The notes under the pieces are model-generated. The model was given only the letters and a program-made list of their open reading frames with translations. It was not told the DNA's origin and did not search any database. From Coriaria nepalensis (taxonomy: Eukaryota; Streptophyta; Magnoliopsida; Cucurbitales; Coriariaceae), in the NCBI GenBank assembly GCA_027186245.1, contig CP114481.1, forward strand, positions 38,595,501 through 38,659,500: a stretch of DNA of 64,000 nucleotides, given 5' to 3'. Position 1 is the first letter of the stretch; every line of letters begins with the position of its first letter. Positions 10,801 to 24,350 of this stretch are shown one piece after another. Both the position numbers and the translations under genes were made by a program.

Positions 10801-13800
10801 TGATCAATGCAAGGAAAGTGTGCATTCATTCATTTAACCTTAAAATCATTTCAATGAGTCATTTCAAGTGATCTTATTTCGAAGCAAGTCGAACGAATTC
10901 TATTTTTGCACTACAAACACAAGTTCTGTCCATAACTTGCAAATGATCATTGCAAGGAAAGTGTGCATTCGTTTAACCTTAAAATCATTTAAATGAGTCA
11001 TTTCAAGTCAATAACTTATTTCAAAGCAAGTCGAACGAATTCTATTTTTGCACTACAAACACAAGTTTTGTGCATAACTTGCAAATGATCAATGCAAGGA
11101 AAGTGTGCATTCGTTTAACCTTAAAATCATTTCAATGAGTCATTTCAAGTCAATAACTTATTTCAAAGCAAGTCGAACAAATTCTATTTTTGCACAACAA
11201 ACAAAAGTTTTGTGCATAACTTGCAAATGATCAATGCAAGGAAAGTGTGCATTCGTTTAACCTTAAAATCATTTCAATGAGTCATTTCAAGTCGATATCT
11301 TATTTCAAAGTAATTCGAACGAGCACTATTTTTGCACTACAAATGCAAGTTTTGTGCATAACTTGCACATGATCAATGCAAGGAAACTGTGTGTTCGTTT
11401 AACCTTAAAATCATTTCAATGTGTCTTTTCAAGTCAATAACTTATTTCAAAGCAAGTCGAAAGAATTCTATTTTGTCACTACAAATGCAAGTTTTGGGCA
11501 TAACTTGCAAATGATCAATGCAAGGAAAGTGTGCATTCGTTTAACCTTAAAATCATTTCAATGAGTCATTTCAAGTCAATAACTTATTTCAAAGCAAGTC
11601 GAACAAATTCTATTTTTGCACTACAAACACAAGTTTTCTCCATAACTTGCAAATGATCAATGCAAGGAAAGTGTGCATTCGTTTAACCTTAAAATCATTT
11701 CAATGAGTCATTTCAAGTCAATAACTTATTTCAAAGCAAGTCGAACGAATTCTATTTTTGCACTACAAACACAAGTTTTGTGCATAACTTGCAAATGATC
11801 AATGCAAGGAAAGTGTGCATTCGTTTAACCTTAAAATCATTTCAATGAGTCATTTCAAGTCAATAACTTATTTCAAAGCAAGTCGAATGAATTCTATTTT
11901 TGCACTACAAACACAAATTTTGTGCATAACTTCCAAGTGATCAATGCAAGGAAAGTGTGCATTCATTTAACCTTCAAATCATTTCAATGTGTCATTTCAA
12001 GTCGATATCTTATTTCAAAGCAAGTCGAAGGAATTCTATTTTTGCACTACAAACACAAGTTTTGTGCATAACTTGCAAATGATCAATGCAAGGAAAGTGT
12101 GCATTCGTTTATCCTTAAAATCATTTCAATGAGTCATTTCAAGTCAATAACTTATTTCAAAGCAAGTCGAACGAATTCTATTTTTGCACTACAAACACAA
12201 GTTTTGTGCATAACTTGCAAATGATCAATGCAAGGAAAGTGTGCATTCGTTTAACCTTAAAATCATTTCAATGAGTCATTTCAAGTCAATAACTTATTTC
12301 AAAGCAAGTCGAACAAATTCTATTTTTGCACTACAAACACAAGTTTTCTCCATAACTTGCAAATGATCAATGCAAGGAAAGTGTGGATTCGTTTAACCTT
12401 AAAATCATTTCAATGAGTCATTTCAAGTCAATACTTATTTCAAAGCAAGTCGAACGAATTCCATTTTTGCACTACAAACACAAATTTTGTGCATAACTTG
12501 CAAGTGATCAATGCAAGGAAAGTGTGCATTCATTTAACCTTCAAATCATTTCAATGTGTCATTTCAAGTCGATATCTTATTTCAAAGCAAGTCGAACGAA
12601 TTCTATTTTTGCACTACAAACACAAGTTTTTTGCATAACTTGCAAATGATCAATGCAAGGAAAGTGTGCATTCGTTTAACCTTTAAATCATTTCAATGAG
12701 TCATTTCAAGTCGATATCTTATTTCAAAGCAAGTCGAACGAATTCTATTTTTGCACAACAAACAGAAGTTTTGTGCATAACTTGCAAATGATCAATGCAA
12801 GGAAAGTGTGCATTCGTTTAACCTTAAAATCATTTCAATGAGTCATTTCAAGTCGATATCTTATTTCAAAGTAATTCGAACGAGCACTATTTTTGCACTA
12901 CAAATGCAAGTTTTGTGCATAACTTGCACATGATCAATGCAAGGAAACTGTGCATTCGTTTAACCTTAAAATCATTTCAATGTGTCTTTTCAAGTCAATA
13001 ACTTATTTCAAAGCAAGTCGAAAGAATTCTATTTTTTCACTACAAATGCAAGTTTTGGGCATAACTTGCAAATGATCAATGCAAGGAAAGTGTGCATTCG
13101 TTTAACCTTAAAATCATTTCAATGAGTCATTGCAAGTCAATAACTTATTTCAAAGCAAGTCGAACGAATTCTATTTTTGCACTACAACCACAAGTTTTGT
13201 GCATAACTTGCAAATGATCAATGCAAGGAAAGTGTGCATTCGTTTAACCTTTAAATCATTTCAGAGTGTTATTACAAGTCAGTAACTTACTTCAAAGCAA
13301 GTCGAACGAATTCTATTTTTGCACTACAAACATAAGTTTTGTGCATAACTTGCAAATGATCAATGCAAGGAAAGTGTGCATTCGTTTAACCTTAAAATCA
13401 ATTGAATGAGTCATTTCAAGTCAATAACTTATTTCAAAGTAAGTCGAACGAATTCTAATTTTGCACAACAAACAAAAGTTTTGTGCATAACTTGCAAATG
13501 ATCAATGCAAGGAAAGTGTGCATTCGTTTAACCTTAAAATCATTTCAATGAGTCATTTCAAGTCAATAACTTATTTCAAAGTAAGTCGAACGAATTCTAT
13601 TTTTGCACAACAAACAAAAGTTTTGTGCATAACTTGCAAATGATCAATGCAAGGAAAGTGTGCATTCGTTTAACCTTAAAATCATTTCAATGAGTCATTT
13701 CAAGTCAATAACTTATTTCAAAGTAAGTCGAACGAATTCTATTTTTGCACAACAAACAGAAGTTTTGTGCATAACTTGCAAATGATCAATGCAAGGAAAG

Positions 13801-14340
13801 TGTGCATTCGTTTAACCTTAAAATCATTTCAATGAGTCATTTCAAGTCGATATCTTATTTCAAAGTAATTCGAACGAGCACTATTTTTGCACTACAAATG
13901 CAAGTTTTGTGCATAACTTGCACATGATCAATGCAAGGAAACTGTGCATTCGTTTAACCTTAAAATCATTTCAATGTGTCTTTTCAAGTCAATAACTTAT
14001 TTCAAAGCAAGTCGAAAGAATTCTATTTTTTCACTACAAATGCAAGTTTTGTGCATAACTTGCAAATGATCAATGCAAGGAAAGTGTGCATTCGTTTAAC
14101 CTTAAAATCAATTCAATGAGTCATTTCAAGTCAATAACTTATTTCAAAGTAAGTCGAACGAATTCTATTTTTGCACAACAAACAAAAGTTTTGTGCATAA
14201 CTTGCAAATGATCAATGCAAGGAAAGTGTGCATTCGTTTAACCTTAAAATCAATTCAATAAGTCATATCAAGTCAATAACTTATTTCAAAGCAAGTCGAA
14301 CGAATTCTATTTTTGCACTACAACCACAAGGTTTCTGCAT
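7838..14340. repeat. Irregular satellite region with short local duplications
   Basis: About 46 monomers without one dominant HOR. Local duplications are visible. 'tttctacata' at 8,511 and 8,794 marks a dimer step (283 bp, one base lost near 8,708). 'aagttttctc' at 11,631 and 12,341 marks a five-monomer step (710 bp). The rare string 'ttagaatcatttc' at 5,441 returns at 9,700, linking this region to the preceding block. E-type 'gcacaacaaacaaaag' units cluster at 13,450-14,190. C units lie at 8,481, 8,764, 9,189, 10,751, 11,321, 12,884 and 13,876. Nothing other than satellite is seen. Confidence 0.85.
10820..10875. repeat. Monomer with a +4 tetranucleotide duplication and a nearby -3 deletion
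   Basis: Here 'gcattcatt' is followed by an extra catt (10,823-10,834), and 40 bp later 'caagtgatcttatttc' lacks three bases relative to 'caagtcgatatcttatttc'. The start-to-start distance becomes 143 (10,792 to 10,935), matching +4 and -3. I found no other monomer with this pair, so it looks like a private, recent change. Confidence 0.8.
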
Positions 14341-17214
14341 AACTTGCAAATGATCAATGCAAGGAAAGTGTGCATTCGTTTAACCTTAAAATCATTTCAA
14401 TGAGTCATTTCAAGTCGATATCTTATTTCAAAGTAATTCGAACGAGCACTATTTTTGCACTACAAATGCAAGTTTTGTGCATACCTTGCACATGATCAAT
14501 GCAAGGAAACTGTGCATTCGTTTAACCTTAAAATCATTTCAATGTGTCTTTTCAAGTCAATAACTTATTTCAAAGCAAGTCGAAAGAATTCTATTTTTTC
14601 ACTACAAATGCAAGTTTTGGGCATAACTTGCAAATGATCAATGCAAGGAAAGTGTGCATTCGTTTAACCTTAAAATCATTTCAATGAGTCATTTCAAGTC
14701 AATAACTTATTTCAAAGCAAGTCGAACGAATTCTATTTTTGCACTACAACCACAAGTTTTGTGCATAACTTGCAAATGATCAATGCCAGGAAAGTGTGCA
14801 TTCGTTTAACCTTTAAATCATTTCAGAGTGTCATTACAAGTCAATAACTTATTTCAAAGCAAGTCGAACGAATTCTATTTTTGCACTACAAACATAAGTT
14901 TTGTGCATAACTTGCAAATGATCAATGCAAGGAAAGTGTGCATTCGTTTAACCTTAAAATCAATTCAATGAGTCATTTCAAGTCAATAACTTCTTTCAAA
15001 GCAAGTCGAACGAATTCTATTTTTGCACTACAAAGACAAGTTTTCTGCATAACTTGCAAATGATCAATGCAAGGAAAGTGTGCATTCGTTTAACCTTAAA
15101 ATCATTTCAATGAGTCATTTCAAGTCGATATCTTATTTCAAAGTAATTCGAACGAGCACTATTTTTGCACTACAAATGCAAGTTTTGTGCATAACTTGCA
15201 CATGATCAATGCAAGGAAACTGTGCATTCGTTTAACCTTAAAATCATTTCAATGTGTCTTTTCAAGTCAATAACTTATTTCAAAGCAAGTCGAAAGAATT
15301 CTATTTTTTCACTACAAATGCGAGTTTTGGGCATAACTTGCAAATGATCAATGCAAGGAAAGTGTGCATTCGTTTAACCTTAAAATCATTTCAATGAGTC
15401 ATTGCAAGTCAATAACTTATTTCAAAGCAAGTCGAACGAATTCTATTTTTGCACTACAACCACAAGTTTTGTGCATAACTTGCAAATGATCAATGCAAGG
15501 AAAGTGTGCATTCGTTTAACCTTTAAATCATTTCAGAGTGTTATTACAAGTCAATAACTTATTTCAAAGCAAGTCGAACGAATTCTATTTTTGCACTACA
15601 AACATAAGTTTTGTGCATAACTTGCAAATGATCAATGCAAGGAAAGTGTGCATTCGTTTAACCTTAAAATCATTTCAATGAGTCATTTCAAGTCAATAAC
15701 TTATTTCAAAGTAAGTCGAACGAATTCTATTTTTGCACAACAAACAAAAGTTTTGTGCATAACTTGCAAATGATCAATGCAAGGAAAGTGTGCATTCGTT
15801 TAACCTTAAAATCATTTCAATGAGTCATTTCAAGTCAATAACTTATTTCAAAGTAAGTCGAACGAATTCTATTTTTGCACAACAAACAGAAGTTTTGTGC
15901 ATAACTTGCAAATGATCAATGCAAGGAAAGTGTGCATTCGTTTAACCTTAAAATCATTTCAATGAGTCATTTCAAGTCGATATCTTATTTCAAAGTAATT
16001 CGAACGAGCACTATTTTTGCACTACAAATGCAAGTTTTGTGCATAACTTGCACATGATCAATGCAAGGAAACTGTGCATTCGTTTAACCTTAAAATCATT
16101 TCAATGTGTCTTTTCTAGTCAATAACTTATTTCAAAGCAAGTCGAAAGAATTCTATTTTTTCACTACAAATGCAAGTTTTGGGCATAACTTGCAAATGAT
16201 CAATGCAAGGAAAGTGTGCATTCGTTTAACCTTAAAATCATTTCAATGTGTCATTTCAAGTCAATAACTTATTTCAAAGCAAGTCGAACGAATTCTATTT
16301 TTGCACTACAACCACAAGTTTTGTGCATAACTTGCAAATGATCAATGCCAGGAAAGTGTGCATTCGTTTAACCTTTAAATCATTTCAGAGTGTCATTACA
16401 AGTCAATAACTTATTTCAAAGCAAGTCGAACGAATTCTATTTTTGCACTACAAACATAAGTTTTGTGCATAACTTGCAAATGATCAATGCAAGGAAAGTG
16501 TGCATTCGTTTAACCTTAAAATCAATTCAATGAGTCATTTCAAGTCAATAACTTCTTTCAAAGCAAGTCGAACGAATTCTATTTTTGCACTACAAAGACA
16601 AGTTTTCTGCATAACTTGCAAATGATCAATGCAAGGAAAGTGTGCATTCGTTTAACCTTAAAATCATTTCAATGAGTCATTTCAAGTCGATATCTTATTT
16701 CAAAGTAATTCGAACGAGCACTATTTTTGCACTACAAATGCAAGTTTTGTGCATAACTTGCACATGATCAATGCAAGGAAACTGTGCATTCGTTTAACCT
16801 TAAAATCATTTCAATGTGTCTTTTCAAGTCAATAACTTATTTCAAAGCAAGTCGAAAGAATTCTATTTTTTCACTACAAATGCAAGTTTTGGGCATAACT
16901 TGCAAATGATCAATGCAAGGAAAGGGTGCATTCGTTTAACCTTGAAATCATTTCAATGAGTCATATTAAGTCAATAACTTATTTCAAAGCAAGTCGAACG
17001 AATTCTATTTTTGCACTACAACCACAAGTTTTGTGCATAACTTGCAAATGATCAATGCAAGGAAAGTGTGCATTCGTTTAACCTTTAAATCATTTCAGAG
17101 TGTCATTACAAGTCAATAACTTATTTCAAAGCAAGTCGAACGAATTCTATTTTTGCACTACAAACATAAGTTTTGTGCATAACTTGCAAATGATCAATGC
17201 AAGGAAAGTGTGCA
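14341..17214. repeat. 11-monomer HOR, 1,562 bp, about 1.8 copies
   Basis: The private mark 'caatgccagg' at 14,781 recurs at 16,343, and C units at 14,445 and 15,156 recur at 16,007 and 16,718. All intervals are 1,562 bp, 11 x 142. Copy 1 is 14,341-15,902; copy 2 runs from 15,903 to about 17,214. Each copy contains two C-D pairs, B-like units with 'cagagtgt(c/t)attac', and E units ending 'acagaag' or 'acaaaag'. Confidence 0.88.
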
Positions 17215-20200
17215 TTCGTTTAACCTTAAAATCAATTCAATGAGTCATTTCAGGTCAATAACTTATTTCAAAGCAAGTCGAACGAATTCTTTGTTTGCAC
17301 AACAAACAGAAGTTTTGTGCATAACTTGCAAATGATCAATGCAAGGAAAGTGTGCATTCGTTTAACCGTAAAATCATTTCAATGAGTCATTTCAAGTCGA
17401 TATCTTATTTCAAAGTAATTCGAACGAGCACTATTTTTGCACTACAAATGCAAGTTTTGTGCATAACTTCCACATGATCAATGCAAGGAAACTGTGCATT
17501 CGTTTAACCTTAAAATCATTTCAATGTGTCTTTTCAAGTCAATAACTTATTTCGAAGCAAGTCGAAAGAATTCTATTTTTTCACTACAAATGCAAGTTTT
17601 GGGCATAACTTGCAAATGATCAATGCAAGGAAAGTGTGCATTCGTTTAACCTTAAAATCATTTCAATGAGTCATTTCAAGTCAATAACTTATTTCAAAGC
17701 AAGTCGAACGAATTCTATTTTTGCACTACAACCACAAGTTTTCTGCATAACTTGCAAATGATCAATGCAAGGAAAGTGTGCATTCGTTTAACCTTTAAAT
17801 CATTTCAATGAGTCATTTCAATTCAATAACTTATTTCAAAGCAAGACGAACAAATTCTATTTTTGCACTACAAACACAAGTTTTGTGCATAACTTGCAAA
17901 TGATCAATGCAAGGAAAGTGTGCATTCGTTTAACCTTTAAATCATTTCAATGAGTCATTTCAAGTCAATAACTTATTTCAAAGCAAGTCGAACAAATTCT
18001 ATTTTTGCACTACAAACACAAGTTTTGTGCATAACTTGCAAATGATCAATGCAAGGAAAGTGTGCATTCGTTTAACCTTTAAATCATTTCAATGAGTCAT
18101 TTCAAGTCAATAACTTATTTCAAAGCAAGTCGAACAAATTCTATTTTTGCACTACAAACACAAGTTCTGTGCATAACTTGCAAATGATCAAAGCAAGGAA
18201 AGTGTGCATTCGTTTAACCTTTAAATCATTTCAGAGAGTCATTACAAGTCAGTAACTTATTTCAAAGCAAGTCGAACGAATTCTATTTTTGCACTACAAA
18301 CACAAGTTCTGTGCATAACTTGCAAATGATCAAAGCAGGGAAAGTGTGCATTCGTTTAACCTTTAAATCAGTTCAGAGTGTCATTACAAGTCAATAACTT
18401 ATTTCAAAGCAAGTCGAACGAATTCTATTTTTGCACTACAAACATAAGTTTTGTGCATAACTTGCAGATGATCAATGCAAGGAAAGTGTGCATTCGTTTA
18501 ACCTTAAAATCAATTCAATGAGTCATTTCAAGTCAATAACTTATTTCAAAGCAAGTCGAATGAATTCTATTTTTGCACTACAAACACAAGTTTTCTGCAT
18601 AACTTGCAAATGATCAATGGAAGGAAAGTGTGCATTAGTTTAACCTTAAAATCATTTCAATGAGTCATTTTAAGTCGATATCTTATTTCAAAGTAATTCA
18701 AACGAGCACTATTTTTGCTCTACAAATGCAAGTTTTGTGCACAACTTGCACATGATCAATGCAGGGAAACTGTGCATTTGTTTAACATTAAAATCATTTC
18801 AATGTGTCTTTTCAAGTCAATAACTTATTTCAAAGCAAGTCGAACGAATTCTATTTTTGCACTACAAACAGAAGTTTTTTGCATAACTTGCAAATGATCA
18901 ATGCAAGGAAAGTGTGCATTCGTTTAACCTTTAAATCATTTCAATGAGTCATTTCAAGTCGATATCTTATTTCAAAGCAAGTCGAACGAATTCTATTTTT
19001 GCACAACAAACAGAAGTTTTGTGCATAACTTGCAAATGATCAATGCAAGGAAAGTGTGCATTCGTTTAACCTTAAAATCAATTCAATGAGTCATTTCAGG
19101 TCAATAACTTATTTCAAAGCAAGTCGAACGAATTCTTTGTTTGCACAACAAACAGAAGTTTTGTGCATAACTTGCAAATGATCAATGCAAGGAAAGTGTG
19201 CATTCGTTTAACCGTAAAATCATTTCAATGAGTCATTTCAAGTCGATATCTTATTTCAAAGTAATTCGAACGAGCACTATTTTTGCACTACAAATGCAAG
19301 TTTTGTGCATAACTTGCACATGATCAATGCAAGGAAACTGTGCATTCGTTCAACCATAAAATCATTTCAATGTGTCTTTTCAAGTCAATAACTTATTTCA
19401 AAGCAAGTCGAAAGAATTCTATTTTTTCACTACAAATGCAAGTTTTGGGCATAACTTGCAAATGATCAATGCAAGGAAACTGTGCATTCGTTTAACCTTA
19501 AAATCATTTCAATGTGTCTTTTCAAGTCAATAACTTATTTCAAAGCAAGTCGAAAGAATTCTATTTTTTCACTACAAATGCAAGTTTTGGGCATAACTTG
19601 CAAATGATCAATGCAAGGAAAGTGTGCATTCGTTTAACCTTAAAATCATTTCAATGAGTCATTTCAAGTCAATAACTTATTTCAAAGCAAGTCGAACGAA
19701 TTCTATTTTTGCACTACAACCACAAGTTTTCTGCATAACTTGCAAATGATCAATGCAAGGAAAGTGTGCATTCGTTTAACCCTTAAATCATTTCAATGAG
19801 TCATTTCAAGTCAATAACTTATTTCAAAGCAAGACGAACAAATTCTATTTTTGCACTACAAACACAAGTTTTGTGCATAACTTGCAAATGATCAATGCAA
19901 GGAAAGTGTGCATTCGTTTAACCTTTAAATCATTTCAATGAGTCATTTCAAGTCAATAACTTATTTCAAAGCAAGTCGAACAAATTCTATTTTTGCACTA
20001 CAAACACAAGTTTTGTGCATAACTTGCAAATGATGAATGTAAGGAAAGTGTGCATTCGTTTAACCTTTAAATCATTTCAATGAGTCATTTCAAGTCAATA
20101 ACTTATTTCAAAGCAAGTCGAACAAATTTTATTTTTGCACTACAAACACAAGTTCTGTGCATAACTTGCAAATGATCAAAGCAAGGAAAGTGTGCATTCG

Positions 20201-21060
20201 TTTAACCTTTAAATCATTTCAGAGAGTCATTACAAGTCAGTAACTTATTTCAAAGCAAGTCGAACGAATTCTATTTTTGCACTACAAACACAAGTTCTGT
20301 GCATAACTTGCAAATGATCAAAGCAAGGAAAGTGTGCATTCGTTTAACCTTTAAATCATTTCAGAGTGTCATTACAAGTCAATAACTTATTTCAAAGCAA
20401 GTCGAACGATTTCTATTTTTGCACTACAAACATAAGTTTTGTGCATAACTTGCAGATGATCAATGCAAGGAAAGTGTGCATTCGTTTAACCTTAAAATCA
20501 ATTCAATGAGTCATTTCAAGTCAATAACTTATTTCAAAGCAAGTCGAATGAATTCTATTTTTGCACTACAAACACAAGTTTTCTGAATAACTTGCAAATG
20601 ATCAATGCAAGGAAAGTGTGCATTCGTTTAACCTTAAAATCATTTCAATGAGTCATTTCAAGTCGATATCTTATTTCAAAGTAATTCAAACGAGCACTAT
20701 TTTTGCTCTACAAATGCAAGTTTTGTGCACAACTTGCACATGATCAATGCAAGGAAACTGTGCATTTGTTTAACATTAAAATCATTTCAATGTGTCTTTT
20801 CAAGTCAATAACTTATTTCAAAGCAAGTCGAACGAATTCTATTTTTGCACTACCAATAGAAGTTTTTTGCATAACTTGCAAATGATCAATGCAAGGAAAG
20901 TGTGCATTCGTTTAACCTTTAAATCATTTCAATGAGTCATTTCAAGTCGATATCTTATTTCAAAGCAAGTCGAACGAATTCTATTTTTGCACAACAAACA
21001 GAAGTTTTGTGCATAACTTGCAAATGATCAATGCAAGGAAAGTGTGCATTCGTTTAACCT
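17215..21060. repeat. 13-mer HOR followed by its 14-mer derivative
   Basis: The mark 'ttgtttgcacaac' is at 17,291 and 19,137 (1,846 bp, 13 monomers), whereas 'gcaagacgaa' is at 17,841 and 19,829 (1,988 bp, 14 monomers), as are the C units with 'tttttgctctac' at 18,705 and 20,694. The extra monomer in the second copy is a tandemly duplicated D unit (gtgtctttt at 19,372 and again at 19,514). The first copy is about 17,215-19,060, the second about 19,061-21,060. Confidence 0.87.
19372..19655 (+). repeat. Single-monomer tandem duplication (D-D)
   Basis: Two successive D units, starting at gtgtctttt 19,372 and 19,514, share 'gtcgaaagaattc', the six-T run and 'gttttgggcata'. The equivalent site in the preceding HOR copy (near 17,528) has only one D. 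The duplication is what lengthens the HOR from 13 to 14 monomers. Confidence 0.85.
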
Positions 21061-24000
21061 TAAAATCATTTCAATGAGTCATTTCAGGACGATATCTTAT
21101 TTCAAAGTAATTCGAACGAGCACTATTTTTGCACTACAAATGCAAGTTTTGTGCATAACTTGCACATGATCAATGCAAGGAAACTGTGCATTCGTTTAAC
21201 CATAAAATCATTTCAATGTGTCTTTTCAAGTCAATAACTTATTTCAAAGCAAGTCGAAAGAATTCTATTTTTTCACTACAAATGCAAGTTTTGGGCATAA
21301 CTTGCAAATGATCAATGCAAGGAAAGTGTGCATTCGTTTAACCTTAAAATCATTTCAGAGTGTTATTACAAGTCAATAACTTATTTCAAAGCAAGTCGAA
21401 CGAATTCTATTTTTGCACTACAAACATAAGTTTTGTGCATAACTTGCAAATGATCAATGCAAGGAAAGTGTGCATTCGTTTAACCTTTAAATCATTTCAG
21501 AGAGTCATTACAAGTCAATAACTTATTTCAAAGCAAGTCGAACAAATTCTATTTTTGCACAACAAACAAAAGTTTTGTGCATAACTTGCAAATGATCAAT
21601 GCAAGGAAAGTGTGCATTCGTTTAACCTTTAAATCATTTCAATGTGTCATTTCAAGTCAATAACTTATTTCAAAGCAAGTCGAACGAATTCTATTTTAGC
21701 ACAACAAACAAAAGTTTTGTGCATAACCTCCAAATGATCAATGCAAGGAAAGTGTTCATTCGTTTAACCTTAAAATCATTCCAATGAGTCATATCAAGTC
21801 AATAACTTATTTCAAAACAAGTCGAACGAATTCTATTTTTGGACTACAAACAGAAGTTTTTTGCATAACTTGCAAATGATCAATGCAAGGAAAGTGTGTA
21901 TTCGTTTAACCTTTAAATCATTTCAATGAGTCATTTCAAGTCAATAACTTATTTCAAAGCAAGTCGAACGAATTCTATTTTTGCACTGCAAACAGAAGTT
22001 TTGTGCATAACTTGCGAATGATCGATGCAAGGAAAGTGTGCATTCGTTTAACTTAAAATCATTTCAATGAGTCATTTCAAGTCAATAATTTATTTCAAAG
22101 CAAGTCGAACGAATTCAATTTTTGCACTACAAACACAAGTTTTGTGCATAACTTGCAAATGATCATTGCAAGGAAAGTGTGCATTTGTTTAACGTTAAAA
22201 TCAATTCAATGAGTCATTTCAAGTCAATAACTTATTTCAAAGCAAGTCGAACGTATTCTATTTTTGCACTACAGAGATAAGTTTTATGCATAACTTGCAA
22301 ATGATCAATGCAAGGAAAGTGTGCATTCGTTTAACCTTAAAATCATTTCAATGAGTCATTTCAAGTCAATAACTTATTTCAAAGCAAGTCGAACGAATTC
22401 TATTTTTGGACTACAAACAGAAGTTTTGTGCGTAACTTGCGAATGATCGATGCAAGGAAAGTGTGCATTCGTTTAACTTAAAATCATTTCAATGAGTCAT
22501 TTCATGTCAATAGCTTATTTCAAAGCAAGTCGAACGAATTCTATTTTTGTACCACAAACACAAGTTTCGTGCATAACTTGAAAGTGATCAATGCAAGGAA
22601 AGTGTGCATTCGTTTAACCTTAAAATCATTTCCATGAATCATTTCAAGTCAATAACTTATTTCAAAGCAAGTCGAACGAATTCAATTTTTGCACTACAAA
22701 CACAAGTTTTGTGCATAACTTGCAAATGATCAATGCAAGGAAAGTGTGCATTCGTTTAACCTTAAAATCATTTCAATGAGTCATTTCCAGTCAATAACTT
22801 ATTTCAAAGCAAGTCGAACGAATTCTATTTTTGCACTACAAACAGAAGTTTTCTGCATAACTTGCAAATGATCAATGCAAAGAAAGTGTGCATTCGTTTA
22901 ACCTTTAAATCATTTCAATGAGTCATTTCAAGTCAATAACTTATTTCAAAGCAAGTCGAACGAATTCTATTTTTGCACTACAGACAGAAGTCTTTTGCAT
23001 AACTTGCAAATGATCAATGCAAGGAAAGTGTGCATTCGTTTAACCTTAAAATCATTTCAATGAGTGATTTCCAGTCAATAACTTATTTCAAAGCAAGTCG
23101 AAAGAATTCTATTTTTGCACTACAAATGCAAGTTTTGGGCATAACTTGCAAATTATCAATGCAAGGAAAGTGTGCATTCGTTTAACCTTAAAATCATTTC
23201 AATGAGTCATTTCAAGTCAATAACTTATTTCAAAGCAAGTCGAACGAATTCTATTTTTGCACTACAAACACAAGTTTTGTGCATAACTTGCAAATGATCA
23301 ATGCAAGGAAAGTGTGCATTTGTTTAACCTTTAAATCATTTCAGAGAGTCACTACAAGTCAGTAACTTATTTCAAAGCAAGTCGAACGAATTATATTTTT
23401 GCACTACAAATGCATGTTTTGGGCATAACTTGCAAATGATCAATGCAAGGAAAGTGTGCATTCGTTTAACCTTAAAATCATTTCAATGAGTCATTTCAAG
23501 TCAATAATTTATTTCAAAGCAAGTCGAATGAATTCAATTTTTGCACTACAAACACAAGTTTTGTGCATAACTTGCAAATGATCAATGCAAGGAAAGTGTG
23601 CATTCGTTTAACCTTAAAATCATTTCAATGAGTCATTTCAAGTCAATAACTTATTTCAAAGCAAGTCGAACGAATTCTATTTTTGCACTACAAACACAAG
23701 TTTTGTGCATAACTTGCAAGTGATCAATGCAAGGAAAGTGTGCATTCATTTAACCTTAAAATCATTTCAATGTGTCATTTCAAGTCGATATCTTATTTCG
23801 AAGCAAGTCGAACGAATTCTATTTTTGCACAACAAACAGAAGTTTTGTGCATAACTTGCAAATAATCAATGCAAGGAAAGTGTGCATTCGTTTAACCTTA
23901 AAATCATTTAAATGAGTCATTTCAAGTCAATATCTTATTTCAAAGTAATTCGAATGAGCACTACTTTCGCACTACAAATGCAAGTTTTGTGCATAACTTG

Positions 24001-24350
24001 CACATGGTCAGTGCAAGGAAACTGTGGATTCGTTTAACCTTAAAATCATTTAAATGTGTCATTTTAAGTCAATAACTTATTTCAAAGCAAGTCGAACGAA
24101 TTCTATTTTTGCACTACAAACACAAGTTTTGTGCATAACTTGCAAGTGATCAATGCAAGGGAAGTGTGCATTCATTTAACCTTAAAATCATTTCAATGTG
24201 TCATTTCAAGTTGATATCTTATTTCAAAGCGAGTCGAACAAATTCTATTTTTGCACTACAAACACAAGTTTTGTGCATAACTTCCAAATGATCATTGCGA
24301 GGAAAGTGTGCATTCGTTTAACCTTAAAATCAATTCAATGAGTCATATCA
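21061..24350. repeat. Irregular, more divergent satellite region
   Basis: About 23 monomers. It starts with a truncated third copy of the preceding HOR (C at 21,118, D after it) and then becomes irregular. 'gaatgatcgatgcaagg' at 22,016 and 22,442 shows a three-monomer step. Both of these units also have 'gtttaacttaaaatc', a 1-bp deletion. Changes scattered in single units are more frequent than in the HOR blocks (for example 'gtaccacaaacac' near 22,548, 'ctacagagataag' near 22,270). The interval 24,000-24,350 reappears near 52,245 and 57,217. Confidence 0.8.
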
